A stretch of 64,000 nucleotides of DNA from an uncultured Lachnospiraceae bacterium (lineage in GTDB: Bacteria; Bacillota; Clostridia; Lachnospirales; Lachnospiraceae). The DNA lies in the NCBI GenBank assembly GCA_902789555.1, contig CADAOF010000004.1, positions 1-64,000 of the forward strand, written 5' to 3'. Below, in pieces: positions 8,579 through 16,345 of the stretch (the stretch's first letter is position 1; each line of letters starts with the position of its first letter). A program made the position numbers and the translations under genes. Under the pieces are notes generated by a model, which saw only the letters and a list, made by a program, of their open reading frames with translations, was not told the origin of the DNA and made no database searches.

Positions 8579-9856
8579 ATGGGTCTTATTTCTGCAGCAT
8601 TGGGTTCGATCGGCGGTGTTCTTGCCGATCAGTGGAAGGAATTTTTCTACTGTGAAGCACTGGACAAGGACACGCTGATGGTCAAGGGCCAGAAGCGCGT
8701 CGGCAGCCGTTCCTCCAACACCAAGGGTTCGGATAATATCATCTCCAACGGCTCCGGCATCGTTGTTGCCGACGGCCAGTGCATGATGATCGTAGAACAG
8801 GGCAAGGTCGTTGAGTTCTGCGCGGAACCCGGCGAATTCACCTGGGATTCCTCCTCCGAACCGTCCATCTTCACCGGCAAGTTCGGCCAGAGCCTGCTGG
8901 AGACCTTCAAGGTCGTCGGCCGCCGTTTCACCATGGGCGGCAGCACCGGCAAGGATCAGCGCGTTTACTACTTCAACACGAAGGAAATCATTGACAATAA
9001 GTTCGGCACCGCCAACCCGGTTCCGTTCCGCGTGGTCGACAGACGGGCCAACATCGACATCGACGTCGCCGTCCGCTGCGCCGGCATTTATTCCTACAGA
9101 CTGTCCGATCCCATGCTGTTCTACACCAGAGTGGTCGGCAACGTAGCTTCCGAATACCGCCGCGAGACCCTTGATCCTCAGCTGAAGTCCGAATTCCTGT
9201 CTGCCCTGCAGCCCGCGTTCGGCAAGCTGTCCGACCTGGAGATCCGTCCGAACCAGATCGTCACCCACAACGAAGAGCTGACCGATGCCATGCACGAACA
9301 GCTGTCCAAGAAGTGGGGCGAACTGCGCGGCATCGAAGTCGTCAGCGTGGCTCTTTCCACTGTCACCCTGCCCGAAGAGGATCAGGAACGCATCAAGGCC
9401 CTCCAGACGGCGGCGACCCTGTCCAATCCGAACCTTGGCGCCGGCTACATGACCGGCCAGCTGGGCACTGCCATCAACACCGCCGCCGGCAACGAGAACG
9501 GCGCGATGGCCGGCCTGATGGGCGTCGGCATGACCATGAACACTGCCGGCAGCAGCATCGCCAACATGTATGCAGTCGGCAGCCAGCAGCCCGCCCCTGC
9601 GGCGCCGGCAAACGGCTGGACCTGCCCTAAGTGCGGCAAGGTGAATGAAGGCAACTTCTGCCCTGCCTGCGGCACTGCGAAGCCGGCTGCTCCGGCAACC
9701 TGGGTCTGCCCGAAGTGCGGCAGAGTCAATGAAGGCAACTTCTGCCCTGCCTGCGGCACCGCGAAGCCGGCTGCTCCGGCGACCTGGACCTGCCCGAAGT
9801 GCGGCAAGGAAAACGAAGGCAACTTCTGCTCTTCCTGCGGAACCGCGAAGCCGTGA
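8579..9856 (+). CDS. SPFH-domain protein with triple zinc-ribbon tail (YdjI-like)
   Basis: A 425-residue protein. Residues about 1-310 form an SPFH/stomatin-like domain of the YdjI type (MGLISAALGSIGGVLADQWKEFF, GSGIVVADGQCMMIVEQGKVVEF, FGTANPVPFRVVDRR). A glycine-rich segment (AGYMTGQLGTAINTAAGNENGAMAG) follows, and then three tandem 28-residue zinc ribbons (CPKCGxxNEGNFCPACGTAKP) instead of the single ribbon often seen. SPFH proteins form oligomers on membranes; YdjI recruits PspA in Bacillus. No PspA gene is in this window. ATG 8579 follows AAAGGAG. A bidirectional terminator lies just downstream. Confidence 0.85.
   Translation: MGLISAALGSIGGVLADQWKEFFYCEALDKDTLMVKGQKRVGSRSSNTKGSDNIISNGSGIVVADGQCMMIVEQGKVVEFCAEPGEFTWDSSSEPSIFTGKFGQSLLETFKVVGRRFTMGGSTGKDQRVYYFNTKEIIDNKFGTANPVPFRVVDRRANIDIDVAVRCAGIYSYRLSDPMLFYTRVVGNVASEYRRETLDPQLKSEFLSALQPAFGKLSDLEIRPNQIVTHNEELTDAMHEQLSKKWGELRGIEVVSVALSTVTLPEEDQERIKALQTAATLSNPNLGAGYMTGQLGTAINTAAGNENGAMAGLMGVGMTMNTAGSSIANMYAVGSQQPAPAAPANGWTCPKCGKVNEGNFCPACGTAKPAAPATWVCPKCGRVNEGNFCPACGTAKPAAPATWTCPKCGKENEGNFCSSCGTAKP
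9617..9853 (+). repeat. Three tandem 84-bp coding repeats (zinc ribbons)
   Basis: Units begin at 9617, 9701 and 9785, each opening with a TGG codon; the period is exactly 84 bp and the last unit is shortened by the stop. They are nearly identical at DNA level, which points to recent duplication and possible copy-number variation between strains. Each encodes one four-cysteine ribbon. Confidence 0.9.
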
Positions 9857-9877
9857 ACGGCTGAATAAAGCCATACG

Positions 9878-9918
9878 AAAACAACGGTCCGGGAACGAAC
9901 CCCCGGACCGTTGTTTTT
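9878..9918. terminator. Bidirectional terminator
   Basis: The stem AAAACAACGGTCCGGG / CCGGACCGTTGTTTTT has A runs on one side and T runs on the other. It separates the SPFH gene from the convergent operon on the reverse strand and can serve both. Confidence 0.9.
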
Positions 9919-9951
9919 CTGTCACTTTATGTCCTGCAGCGGAATCCTGCA

Positions 9952-11130
9952 TCACCGCAGTTCCGGATGCCCGTGATTGAAGACCGCTTCCCTGCAGTGC
10001 GCGGAGAGCGCATACGCTGCATCCTTGTACAAGGTGTAAAAACGCGTGCCGTCCTTCCAGGGATCCCCGCTGATCGGGCCGAAGCCGTAAGCAGACTTGA
10101 TTGAACCAAAGGCAGGCAGGGGCTTGACGAAGAGATAGGGCTGATCGTCATCATGATTCTTGTAGCAGGTATAGACGTTCAGTCCGCCTTCACAATACTC
10201 ATATATCTTTGCTCTCAGTTTTTCCAGGGCGTCCAGAAGGCTCAGGAAGTGAGGCGTGGTCAGCTCCTTGGCGGCGGCATTCAGCGTCACGCTTAACTTT
10301 CTGCAGTCGTCCATGGTCTTTTTCATGTCGTCTTCAATGTTGGAAAGCGACGCGATCTTTTCCGTAAACATGTCGATGATCTGCGCCTCGGCCAGAATGT
10401 CCGGCTTGACGGAAACGCTCCCGTCGGAACGGACGTCAAAGGAAGCATTCAGCTTCAGTGCTTCGAGACCCGTCTGGTAGTCCCTCATTCTTGCCTTGCG
10501 GTAGCCGCTGATCATGTCGCTCCTCGACAGCTTCCCGCCGTTTTCATCATAGAAACGCTGCGAAGCATAGGCGGAACGCTCAAAAGCGTCCCAGCTCTGA
10601 TTGATGACCTGAGAGACGCCCAGCATGTCCTTGTTGATCCGATGGTACAGTTCTTCACCGAATCCGCCCTCATCGAAATTCAGGGTGATGCGCATGTAGG
10701 TGAAGGCTTCCTTGAACCGCAGCAGCATCATGATCTTCCGCAGCTCCTCCATGGGCTTCAGAACATGGCTCGACTCAACAAAATACTTCCGCGCCATGTC
10801 GTAATTCTTCTTCTGCTCCGGCGTGGACGTGCCGTACCAGGAGGGGTACGCGTTTTTCCGGATGAACGGCTCGAAATTATCCGAATTGGTATTCACATAG
10901 TAGGATACCCAGCCGCTTGCGCCCAGATCATTCATCCAGAGGTCGCCGAATTCCTTGTCGGCTTTCTCGAAATTATTGTCGTAAACGACCTTGTCGATCA
11001 GAGTGGAAACGTTGTTTATGCGGGTGACAAGCCCCTGGATCTCGCTCTTGACCCAGTTCTCATCAATGTTTTCCCAGTAATAGATGTCTCCTCCGCCTTC
11101 GATCTTATCAAAATCCAATCCTTCTGCCAT
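9952..11130 (-). CDS. Unknown cytoplasmic protein, second gene of a two-gene operon
   Basis: A 392-residue protein I do not recognise. There is no signal peptide or membrane helix. It is mostly helical, with long amphipathic segments (LQGLVTRINNVSTLIDKVVYDNNF-like N-terminus; IIDMFTEKIASLSNIEDDMKKTMDDCRKL around residues 250-290). The C-terminal 70 residues are richer in Tyr, Gly and Pro (AFGSIKSAYGFGPISGDPWKDGTRFYTLYKDAA). ATG 11130 follows AAAGGAGAAAGAG and lies 33 bases after the stop of its partner, so the pair is surely one operon. It converges on the SPFH gene. Function cannot be assigned. Confidence 0.75.
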   Translation of the reverse strand: MAEGLDFDKIEGGGDIYYWENIDENWVKSEIQGLVTRINNVSTLIDKVVYDNNFEKADKEFGDLWMNDLGASGWVSYYVNTNSDNFEPFIRKNAYPSWYGTSTPEQKKNYDMARKYFVESSHVLKPMEELRKIMMLLRFKEAFTYMRITLNFDEGGFGEELYHRINKDMLGVSQVINQSWDAFERSAYASQRFYDENGGKLSRSDMISGYRKARMRDYQTGLEALKLNASFDVRSDGSVSVKPDILAEAQIIDMFTEKIASLSNIEDDMKKTMDDCRKLSVTLNAAAKELTTPHFLSLLDALEKLRAKIYEYCEGGLNVYTCYKNHDDDQPYLFVKPLPAFGSIKSAYGFGPISGDPWKDGTRFYTLYKDAAYALSAHCREAVFNHGHPELR

Positions 11131-11163
11131 ATGCTCTTTCTCCTTTAGGTCTTGAAAAACGGA

Positions 11164-12450
11164 TCAGAACCTGATCTCATAGTCACGCACATACCATCTG
11201 CCGCCGTTCGTGCGGATGAGGTTCCTGCGCACAGGGCTGCCGAGCTGTTTGCCGTTCTTATCGTAGGAAATGGTCTGCACGGAAGCGTACTCGACCTTGT
11301 CGCCGTAGTGGGACGCGATCTGCTGCTGATCTTCCGCGGAAAGGAAATAGGACTCCAGACCGCTGTCGTCGCTGTAGCCCTTGACGACCGTGATCTTCGT
11401 GGCGTCCGGCACCACGTCGGCGTGCACGTATTCCCCGTGCAGACGTTCCTGATGCAGATCCCAGTGATAGAGCAGGAGCGATTCTTGCGTCGGGTTCAGC
11501 CGTCTTTCCGGCTGGATGCAGTCCACGTACAGATCGTAATTCTTTTCCTTGATCGCCTGGCGGAAGATCTCGACCAGCCGCTCCGGCGTCACGTCCTCGG
11601 GGACTTCCTTGACGGTATACCAACTTTCCTTGATGGCGGCGACTTCTTCTTCACCGACGAAGCGGCCGCTTGTTTCCTGCTCAGGATCGTAAAGACCGAT
11701 CACGTGCCCCGGTACGTACAGAGCGACCGGCTCCACGACCGGCGCGTAGACCGGCCCGCCGACCTTCTTTTCACCGGCTTCCGGCACCTCCATGGTGATG
11801 CCTGTGATCTCGCCGAGCAGCGTCCACTTGTCCACCTGCATCATGGTGCTGTCCACGAGCCTGCGGTAACGCTTGACGGCTTCGTACGGGCCGAGCCACC
11901 TGCGGGAGTCGATCTTCACGAAATACATGCCGGAGGAGCGCTTGCCGGTATAGATGAACTCGCCGGTCACGCCCATGAACTGGTTCATGGGATAACGGAC
12001 CTCGTCCAGCACCACGAACTTTCCGACATACTCCTCCTCGCGGACAGCCAGAACGTCCGGCGCCGGAAAGACGCGGGGCAGCATTTTGTCCTGATATTCG
12101 GGCAGCAGGGCGTTCCAGGCATCCTCGCTTTTCTGCGCGTAGAGGGCCCGGATCGCCTCCTCGTTCTTCAGATACTGAAGCATGTCGTCCCTGATCTCGG
12201 TGAAGCCGCCGGTAGCGCCCATGATGCACTTTCTTGCCCGCTCAAAAAGATCCTTTACCCGCGCGTCGTCCGGGGCAAACTCGTTGAGGATCATGATCCG
12301 TCCGAGAGCGTCCTCCTTTGAGCGGAAGATCCCTGATGCGCCCTGGGCCCGTTCCACTTCTTTTTCAAACTCCTTGAGATACATATCGGCCTGGCCGATA
12401 CGCATGCTGAGATTGGAATCGTTGACGTTGAAAAGGGTCTTATCGATCAT
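11164..12450 (-). CDS. Unknown cytoplasmic protein, first gene of a two-gene operon
   Basis: A 428-residue protein of no family I recognise. Residues 1-115 look helical (MRIGQADMYLKEFEKEVERAQG; ARVKDLFERARKCIMG). Residues about 140-250 are beta-rich and look like a small barrel (VGKFVVLDEVRYP, FMGVTGEFIYTGKR, GMYFVKIDSRRW). The last 130 residues, from PERLVEIFRQAIKEKNYDLYVDCI to GGRWYVRDYEIRF, resemble an NTF2-like fold; this is inference from pattern only. It lacks a signal peptide. A good reverse-strand promoter lies at 12515-12543. It is co-transcribed with the 392-residue unknown protein. Confidence 0.75.
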   Translation of the reverse strand: MIDKTLFNVNDSNLSMRIGQADMYLKEFEKEVERAQGASGIFRSKEDALGRIMILNEFAPDDARVKDLFERARKCIMGATGGFTEIRDDMLQYLKNEEAIRALYAQKSEDAWNALLPEYQDKMLPRVFPAPDVLAVREEEYVGKFVVLDEVRYPMNQFMGVTGEFIYTGKRSSGMYFVKIDSRRWLGPYEAVKRYRRLVDSTMMQVDKWTLLGEITGITMEVPEAGEKKVGGPVYAPVVEPVALYVPGHVIGLYDPEQETSGRFVGEEEVAAIKESWYTVKEVPEDVTPERLVEIFRQAIKEKNYDLYVDCIQPERRLNPTQESLLLYHWDLHQERLHGEYVHADVVPDATKITVVKGYSDDSGLESYFLSAEDQQQIASHYGDKVEYASVQTISYDKNGKQLGSPVRRNLIRTNGGRWYVRDYEIRF

Positions 12451-12514
12451 AGTCTCTCATTCCTTTCTGAAATCCTTCTGAAAAATCGTAGCCCTGCATA
12501 TCGTGGTTTTCAAT

Positions 12515-12543
12515 AATATACCATATTTCCGGCCGTTCTTCAA
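12515..12543 (-). promoter_or_regulatory. Promoter of the unknown two-gene operon
   Basis: On the reverse strand TTGAAG (12538-12543) and TATATT (12515-12520) are 17 bp apart, about 65 bases upstream of the ATG at 12450. The remaining bases up to the gap promoter are A-rich and hold no gene. Confidence 0.5.
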
Positions 12544-12602
12544 AGAAAAATCACCAATGATTCTGCACATGCGGGCGCTGTGAGCGCTGCCATGCGGAAA
12601 AA

Positions 12603-12666
12603 ACGGCAAAAGCGTCAAAAAACGCGAAAAACCTTAGAAAATTAAGTGATTTTCACGGCAAAAGCG
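12603..12666 (+). repeat. 12-bp direct repeat upstream of gap
   Basis: ACGGCAAAAGCG occurs at 12603-12614 and again at 12655-12666, 52 bp apart start to start, close to five helical turns. The second copy abuts the -35 box of the gap promoter. Paired binding sites for a regulator are a plausible reading. Confidence 0.45.
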
Positions 12667-12667
12667 C

Positions 12668-12696
12668 TTGACAAAAAAATCACAATCTCATACAAT
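12668..12696 (+). promoter_or_regulatory. Strong promoter of gap
   Basis: A perfect TTGACA (12668-12673), a 17-bp spacer and TACAAT (12691-12696) lie about 35 bases before the gap start codon. AAGCGCTT (12662-12669), an exact 8-bp palindrome, overlaps the -35 box. Confidence 0.88.
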
Positions 12697-12731
12697 ACGC
12701 CTGTACACCAAGAAGAAGAGAGGATTTACCA

Positions 12732-13742
12732 ATGGTAAGAGTTGCAATCAACGGTTTCGGACGTATCGGCCGCATGGCTTTCCGCCAGATGTTTGACTTA
12801 AAGGGCTACAAGATCGTAGCGATCAATGACCTGACTGACCCCAAGATGCTTGCGCATCTGCTTAAATACGATTCCACTCAGAAGCGTTATGCCCACCGCA
12901 ACAATATCGTTGCCGGCGAGGACTATATCGAAGTGGAAGGCAAGAAGATCCCGATCTTCAAAGAAGCTGACGCCTCCAAGCTTCCCTGGAAGAAGCTGAA
13001 GATCGACGTCGTGCTGGAATGCACCGGCTTCTACACCTCCAAGGCCAAGGCTATGGCGCACATCAACGCCGGCGCCCGCAAGGTCGTTATTTCCGCCCCT
13101 GCCGGCAACGACCTGCCTACCATCGTGTTCAATGTGAACCACAAGACCCTGAAGCCCACCGACCAGGTCATTTCCGCCGCTTCCTGCACCACCAACTGCC
13201 TGGCTCCCATGACCAAGGTCCTGAACGATCTCGCTCCCATCCAGAGCGGCATCATGTGCACGGTCCACGCCTACACCGGCGACCAGATGCTGCTTGACGG
13301 CCCGCACAGAAAAGGCGACCTTCGCCGTGCCCGCAGCGCTGCCGTGAACATCGTCCCGAACTCCACCGGCGCCGCCAAGGCGATCGGCCTGGTCATTCCG
13401 GAACTTTCCGGCAAGCTGATCGGCGCTGCCCAGCGTGTGCCCGTGACCGACGGTTCCCTGACCCAGCTGTTTGCGGTCGTGAAGGGCAAAGTCACCGTGG
13501 ATGAGATCAATGCCGCCATGGAGGCCAACACCAACGAATCCTTCGGCTACACCGAGGATGAGATCGTTTCCTCCGACGTCATCGGCATGACCGCCGGCGC
13601 GCTGTTCGATGCCACCCAGACCATGGTGCTGCCGATCGACGACGAGCTGACCGAAGTCCAGGTCATCTCCTGGTATGACAACGAGTATTCCTACACCAGC
13701 CAGATGGTTCGTACCATCAAGTACTTTGCCGAACTGAAATAA
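12732..13742 (+). CDS. gap: Glyceraldehyde-3-phosphate dehydrogenase, type I
   Basis: A 336-residue GAPDH. The NAD-binding Rossmann motif [15 protein letters not shown] is at the N-terminus, and Asp in [11 protein letters not shown] favours NAD over NADP. The active site [17 protein letters not shown] gives the catalytic Cys, and [41 protein letters not shown] is the phosphate-binding region. It oxidises glyceraldehyde-3-phosphate to 1,3-bisphosphoglycerate in glycolysis. It is monocistronic, with a strong promoter and its own terminator, and stands 4 kb from pgk-tpiA-gpmI, unlike the common gap-pgk-tpi arrangement. Confidence 0.97.
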   Translation: MVRVAINGFGRIGRMAFRQMFDLKGYKIVAINDLTDPKMLAHLLKYDSTQKRYAHRNNIVAGEDYIEVEGKKIPIFKEADASKLPWKKLKIDVVLECTGFYTSKAKAMAHINAGARKVVISAPAGNDLPTIVFNVNHKTLKPTDQVISAASCTTNCLAPMTKVLNDLAPIQSGIMCTVHAYTGDQMLLDGPHRKGDLRRARSAAVNIVPNSTGAAKAIGLVIPELSGKLIGAAQRVPVTDGSLTQLFAVVKGKVTVDEINAAMEANTNESFGYTEDEIVSSDVIGMTAGALFDATQTMVLPIDDELTEVQVISWYDNEYSYTSQMVRTIKYFAELK

Positions 13743-13778
13743 GAGGTGGCAGATGCTGCCGGAATAAGGCAGAAGAGA

Positions 13779-13809
13779 AGCAGGCATCCGAGAGGGTGCC
13801 TGCTTTTTT
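13779..13809 (+). terminator. Terminator of gap
   Basis: The stem AGCAGGCA / TGCCTGCT is followed by six T residues. It ends the gap transcript ahead of the GH13 gene. Confidence 0.9.
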
Positions 13810-13925
13810 GCAGTCCGGAAATCTTGCGCAGGGCGGGGAAGGCTCTTGCGGTTTCGGAGAAAGCAGAATATGATAGGAATATCAGAAATGATCCTTCCCG
13901 GGAGACGATACGGAGGAGACAGTGC

Positions 13926-15770
13926 ATGGAACGGAATCTTGCACAGGAATTTGAACGGCGGCTTGACAGCCGTATTGACGAACTGAAACAGCTCTACGGC
14001 CAGCTGTATCACGGCGATGAAAAGGCCCTTGCGGACCTGCTCGCCATGCTGCGGCGCGCCTATGAGGAACGCGGCGAGGCGCTGCGCGAACTGGACCGGA
14101 AGAGAGAAGCGGATCCGGAATGGTACAAGCGCCGGGACATCACGGGGATGCTCCTGTACGTGAACGCGTTCGCGAAAACGCTGAAGGGCGTAGAGCGGAA
14201 ACTGGATTATCTGGAAGACTGTGGCGTCAACTACCTGCATCTGATGCCGCTCCTGGAAAGTCCGAAGGGACGGAGCGACGGCGGCTACGCAGTCGCGGAT
14301 TTCCGGAAGGTCCAGCCGGAGCTCGGCACCATGGACGATCTGTCGGACCTTGCTGCCGCCTGCCATGAACGCGGCATGTCGCTCTGCCTTGATTTCGTCA
14401 TGAACCATTCGAGCGAGGACCACGAGTGGGCAAGGCGCGCGCGGGCCGGTGAGAAGGAATACCAGGACCGCTATTTCTTCTACGACGGCTGGGAGATCCC
14501 GAAGCAGTTCGAACAGACCGTTCCGCAGGTCTTCCCGACGACGGCGCCCGGCAACTTCACCTACTGCGAAGAAGCCGGCAAGGTGGTCATGACGACCTTC
14601 TATCCCTATCAGTGGGACCTGAACTATGCCAATCCTGCCGTGTTTGGCGACATGACGGAAAACATGCTTTTCCTCTGCAACCGGGGCGTGGACGTCATCC
14701 GCCTTGACGCGGTGCCGTACATCTGGAAGGAACTCGGCACGAGCTGCCGGAACCTGCCGCAGGTGCACACGCTCGTGCGCCTGATGCGCCTTGCCTGCGA
14801 GATCGTCTGCCCCGGGACCCTGCTGCTCGGCGAGGTCGTCATGGAACCTTCCCGCGTGGTGCCGTATTTCGGCACGGTGGAGAAGCCGGAGTGCCATCTG
14901 CTCTACAACGTGACCACCATGGCCAGCATCTGGCATACGGCAGCGACGAAGGACGTTTCGCTCCTGCGGCACCAGCTGGAGCAGGTCTTCCGTCTCCCGG
15001 GCGGATATACCTTCCTGAATTATCTGCGCTGCCACGACGATATCGGCTGGGGACTGGACTACGATTACCTGGAGAATTTCAGCCAGAAGCAGATCCCGCA
15101 CAAGCGCTACCTGAACGATTATCTGACCGGGAAGTGGCCGGGAAGCCCTGCGCGGGGCGAACTGTACAACGACGATCCGACCCTCGGCGATGCGCGCCTC
15201 TGCGGGACCACGGCGTCCCTCTGCGGCGTGGAGACCGCCCGCAGGAAAAATGACGGGGAGATGCTCGCGTGGGCGCTGCGTTTTGACGAGATGCTGCACG
15301 CGCTGATCCTGACCTTAAGCGGGATCCCGGTCCTTTACAGCGGTGACGAGATCCTGCAGGAAAACGATTATGCCTACCACGACGATCCCCTGAAAGCCGA
15401 TGACAGCCGTTATCTGCACCGCGGGGACATGGACTGGGATAAGGCGGAAAAGAGAAAGGATCCGGCTTCGCCGGAAGGCGACTTCTTCCGCCGGCTGAAA
15501 AAACTGGAGGAGATCCGGCGTACGCACCGCGTCTTCGACGGACAGGCCGACGTCTGGCTCATCGAAACGGATGACCCGGGCATTCTCGGGATCGGCCGCT
15601 ATGAGGACGGCGAAAAACTGGCGGCGCTCTTCAACTTTTCCGATGAGGAAAAATGCATTACGCTCCGGGAAGACGGTGCGTTCAGCGACGCGGCCTCTGG
15701 CGAAACCGCGGATAAGAGCGCGGTCAGGATCCCGGCAGGAGGCTTCTGCTGGCTCCTCTGCGAATTCTGA
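13926..15770 (+). CDS. Amylosucrase-like glycoside hydrolase, family GH13 (subfamily 4)
   Basis: A 614-residue intracellular enzyme without signal peptide. An N-terminal helical domain (1-60) precedes a (beta/alpha)8 barrel. The catalytic triad reads as Asp261 (VDVIRLDAV), Glu303 (LLGEVVM) and Asp371 (RCHDDIGW). The HDDIGW block, VNYLHLMPL, SDGGYAV and TTFYPYQWDLNYANP closely follow amylosucrases, which move glucose from sucrose onto alpha-glucan; a sucrose hydrolase is the main alternative. ATG 13926 follows GGAGGA; the longer opening from 13746 runs through the gap terminator and is rejected. A phosphoesterase gene follows 15 bases later. Confidence 0.85.
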   Translation: MERNLAQEFERRLDSRIDELKQLYGQLYHGDEKALADLLAMLRRAYEERGEALRELDRKREADPEWYKRRDITGMLLYVNAFAKTLKGVERKLDYLEDCGVNYLHLMPLLESPKGRSDGGYAVADFRKVQPELGTMDDLSDLAAACHERGMSLCLDFVMNHSSEDHEWARRARAGEKEYQDRYFFYDGWEIPKQFEQTVPQVFPTTAPGNFTYCEEAGKVVMTTFYPYQWDLNYANPAVFGDMTENMLFLCNRGVDVIRLDAVPYIWKELGTSCRNLPQVHTLVRLMRLACEIVCPGTLLLGEVVMEPSRVVPYFGTVEKPECHLLYNVTTMASIWHTAATKDVSLLRHQLEQVFRLPGGYTFLNYLRCHDDIGWGLDYDYLENFSQKQIPHKRYLNDYLTGKWPGSPARGELYNDDPTLGDARLCGTTASLCGVETARRKNDGEMLAWALRFDEMLHALILTLSGIPVLYSGDEILQENDYAYHDDPLKADDSRYLHRGDMDWDKAEKRKDPASPEGDFFRRLKKLEEIRRTHRVFDGQADVWLIETDDPGILGIGRYEDGEKLAALFNFSDEEKCITLREDGAFSDAASGETADKSAVRIPAGGFCWLLCEF

Positions 15771-15785
15771 GAAGGAGAACAGACA

Positions 15786-16256
15786 TTGAAGATCTGTGTA
15801 TTTTCGGATTCTCACGGCGCAGCGTTCCACATGATCGAAGCGGTGCGGCAGGAGGCACCGGACTTCGTCTTTTTCCTCGGAGACGGCGAGGGCGACCTGA
15901 ACCTGCTGCGGAAGGAATTCCCGACGCTGCCGGTGGAAGCGGTCCGGGGCAACTGCGACATCTACTCGTCGCTTCCGGCGGAGCTGGTCTGCCGGGTAGG
16001 CAGCTGCCTTTTCTTTCTTACGCACGGCCACCGCTTCGGCGTCAAGTATGAAAGGAATTTCCGGAGCCTGACGGCCGAGGCGCGGAAAAACGGCGCGCAG
16101 GCGGCGCTCTTCGGCCATACGCACGAGGCGTATCTGGAACGGCTGGAGGACGAGGTCCTTCTGATGAATCCCGGGAGCCTCCGGGGCTACGGGGCCAGCT
16201 ACGGGATCCTGGAGATCCGGGAAGGAAAGATCATTCCGCGGATCGTACGCTTATAG
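15786..16256 (+). CDS. YfcE/MJ0936-type metallophosphoesterase
   Basis: A 156-residue calcineurin-like phosphoesterase with the full metal-binding set: FSDSHG (D and H), FFLGDGEGD, VRGNCD, LTHGHRFG and FGHTHEA. Small enzymes of this type hydrolyse phosphodiesters or phosphomonoesters with manganese or a similar metal. The physiological substrate is unknown. The start is TTG 15786, supported by GAAGGAGAA just upstream. It shares a transcript with the GH13 gene and ends at a bidirectional terminator. Confidence 0.88.
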   Translation: MKICVFSDSHGAAFHMIEAVRQEAPDFVFFLGDGEGDLNLLRKEFPTLPVEAVRGNCDIYSSLPAELVCRVGSCLFFLTHGHRFGVKYERNFRSLTAEARKNGAQAALFGHTHEAYLERLEDEVLLMNPGSLRGYGASYGILEIREGKIIPRIVRL

Positions 16257-16287
16257 GACGAAGCAGGACCGGGCAGGCTCCCGGCAA

Positions 16288-16333
16288 ACAAAACAGACTG
16301 CGGACAGGCCTACCTGTCTGCAGTCTGTTTTGT
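16288..16333. terminator. Bidirectional terminator
   Basis: A 21-base stem with a single mismatch (ACAAAACAGACTGC... / ...GTCTGTTTTGT, loop CCTA) separates the phosphoesterase gene from the convergent glycerate kinase gene. Confidence 0.9.
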
Positions 16334-16345
16334 TTACGGTTTGTT

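Noticed and set aside
9617..9853. A CRISPR-like array
   Set aside because: The repeats are coding, 84 bp, without unique spacers, and encode zinc ribbons.
12655..12673. CcpA catabolite (cre) site at the gap promoter
   Set aside because: Only the inner AAGCGCTT matches; the outer T-G and C-A positions of a cre site are not present.
12798..15299. An 833-codon open frame on the reverse strand across gap and the GH13 gene
   Set aside because: It is the antisense of two clear genes; the high GC content leaves few stops in shadow frames, and it has no recognisable motifs or ribosome binding site.
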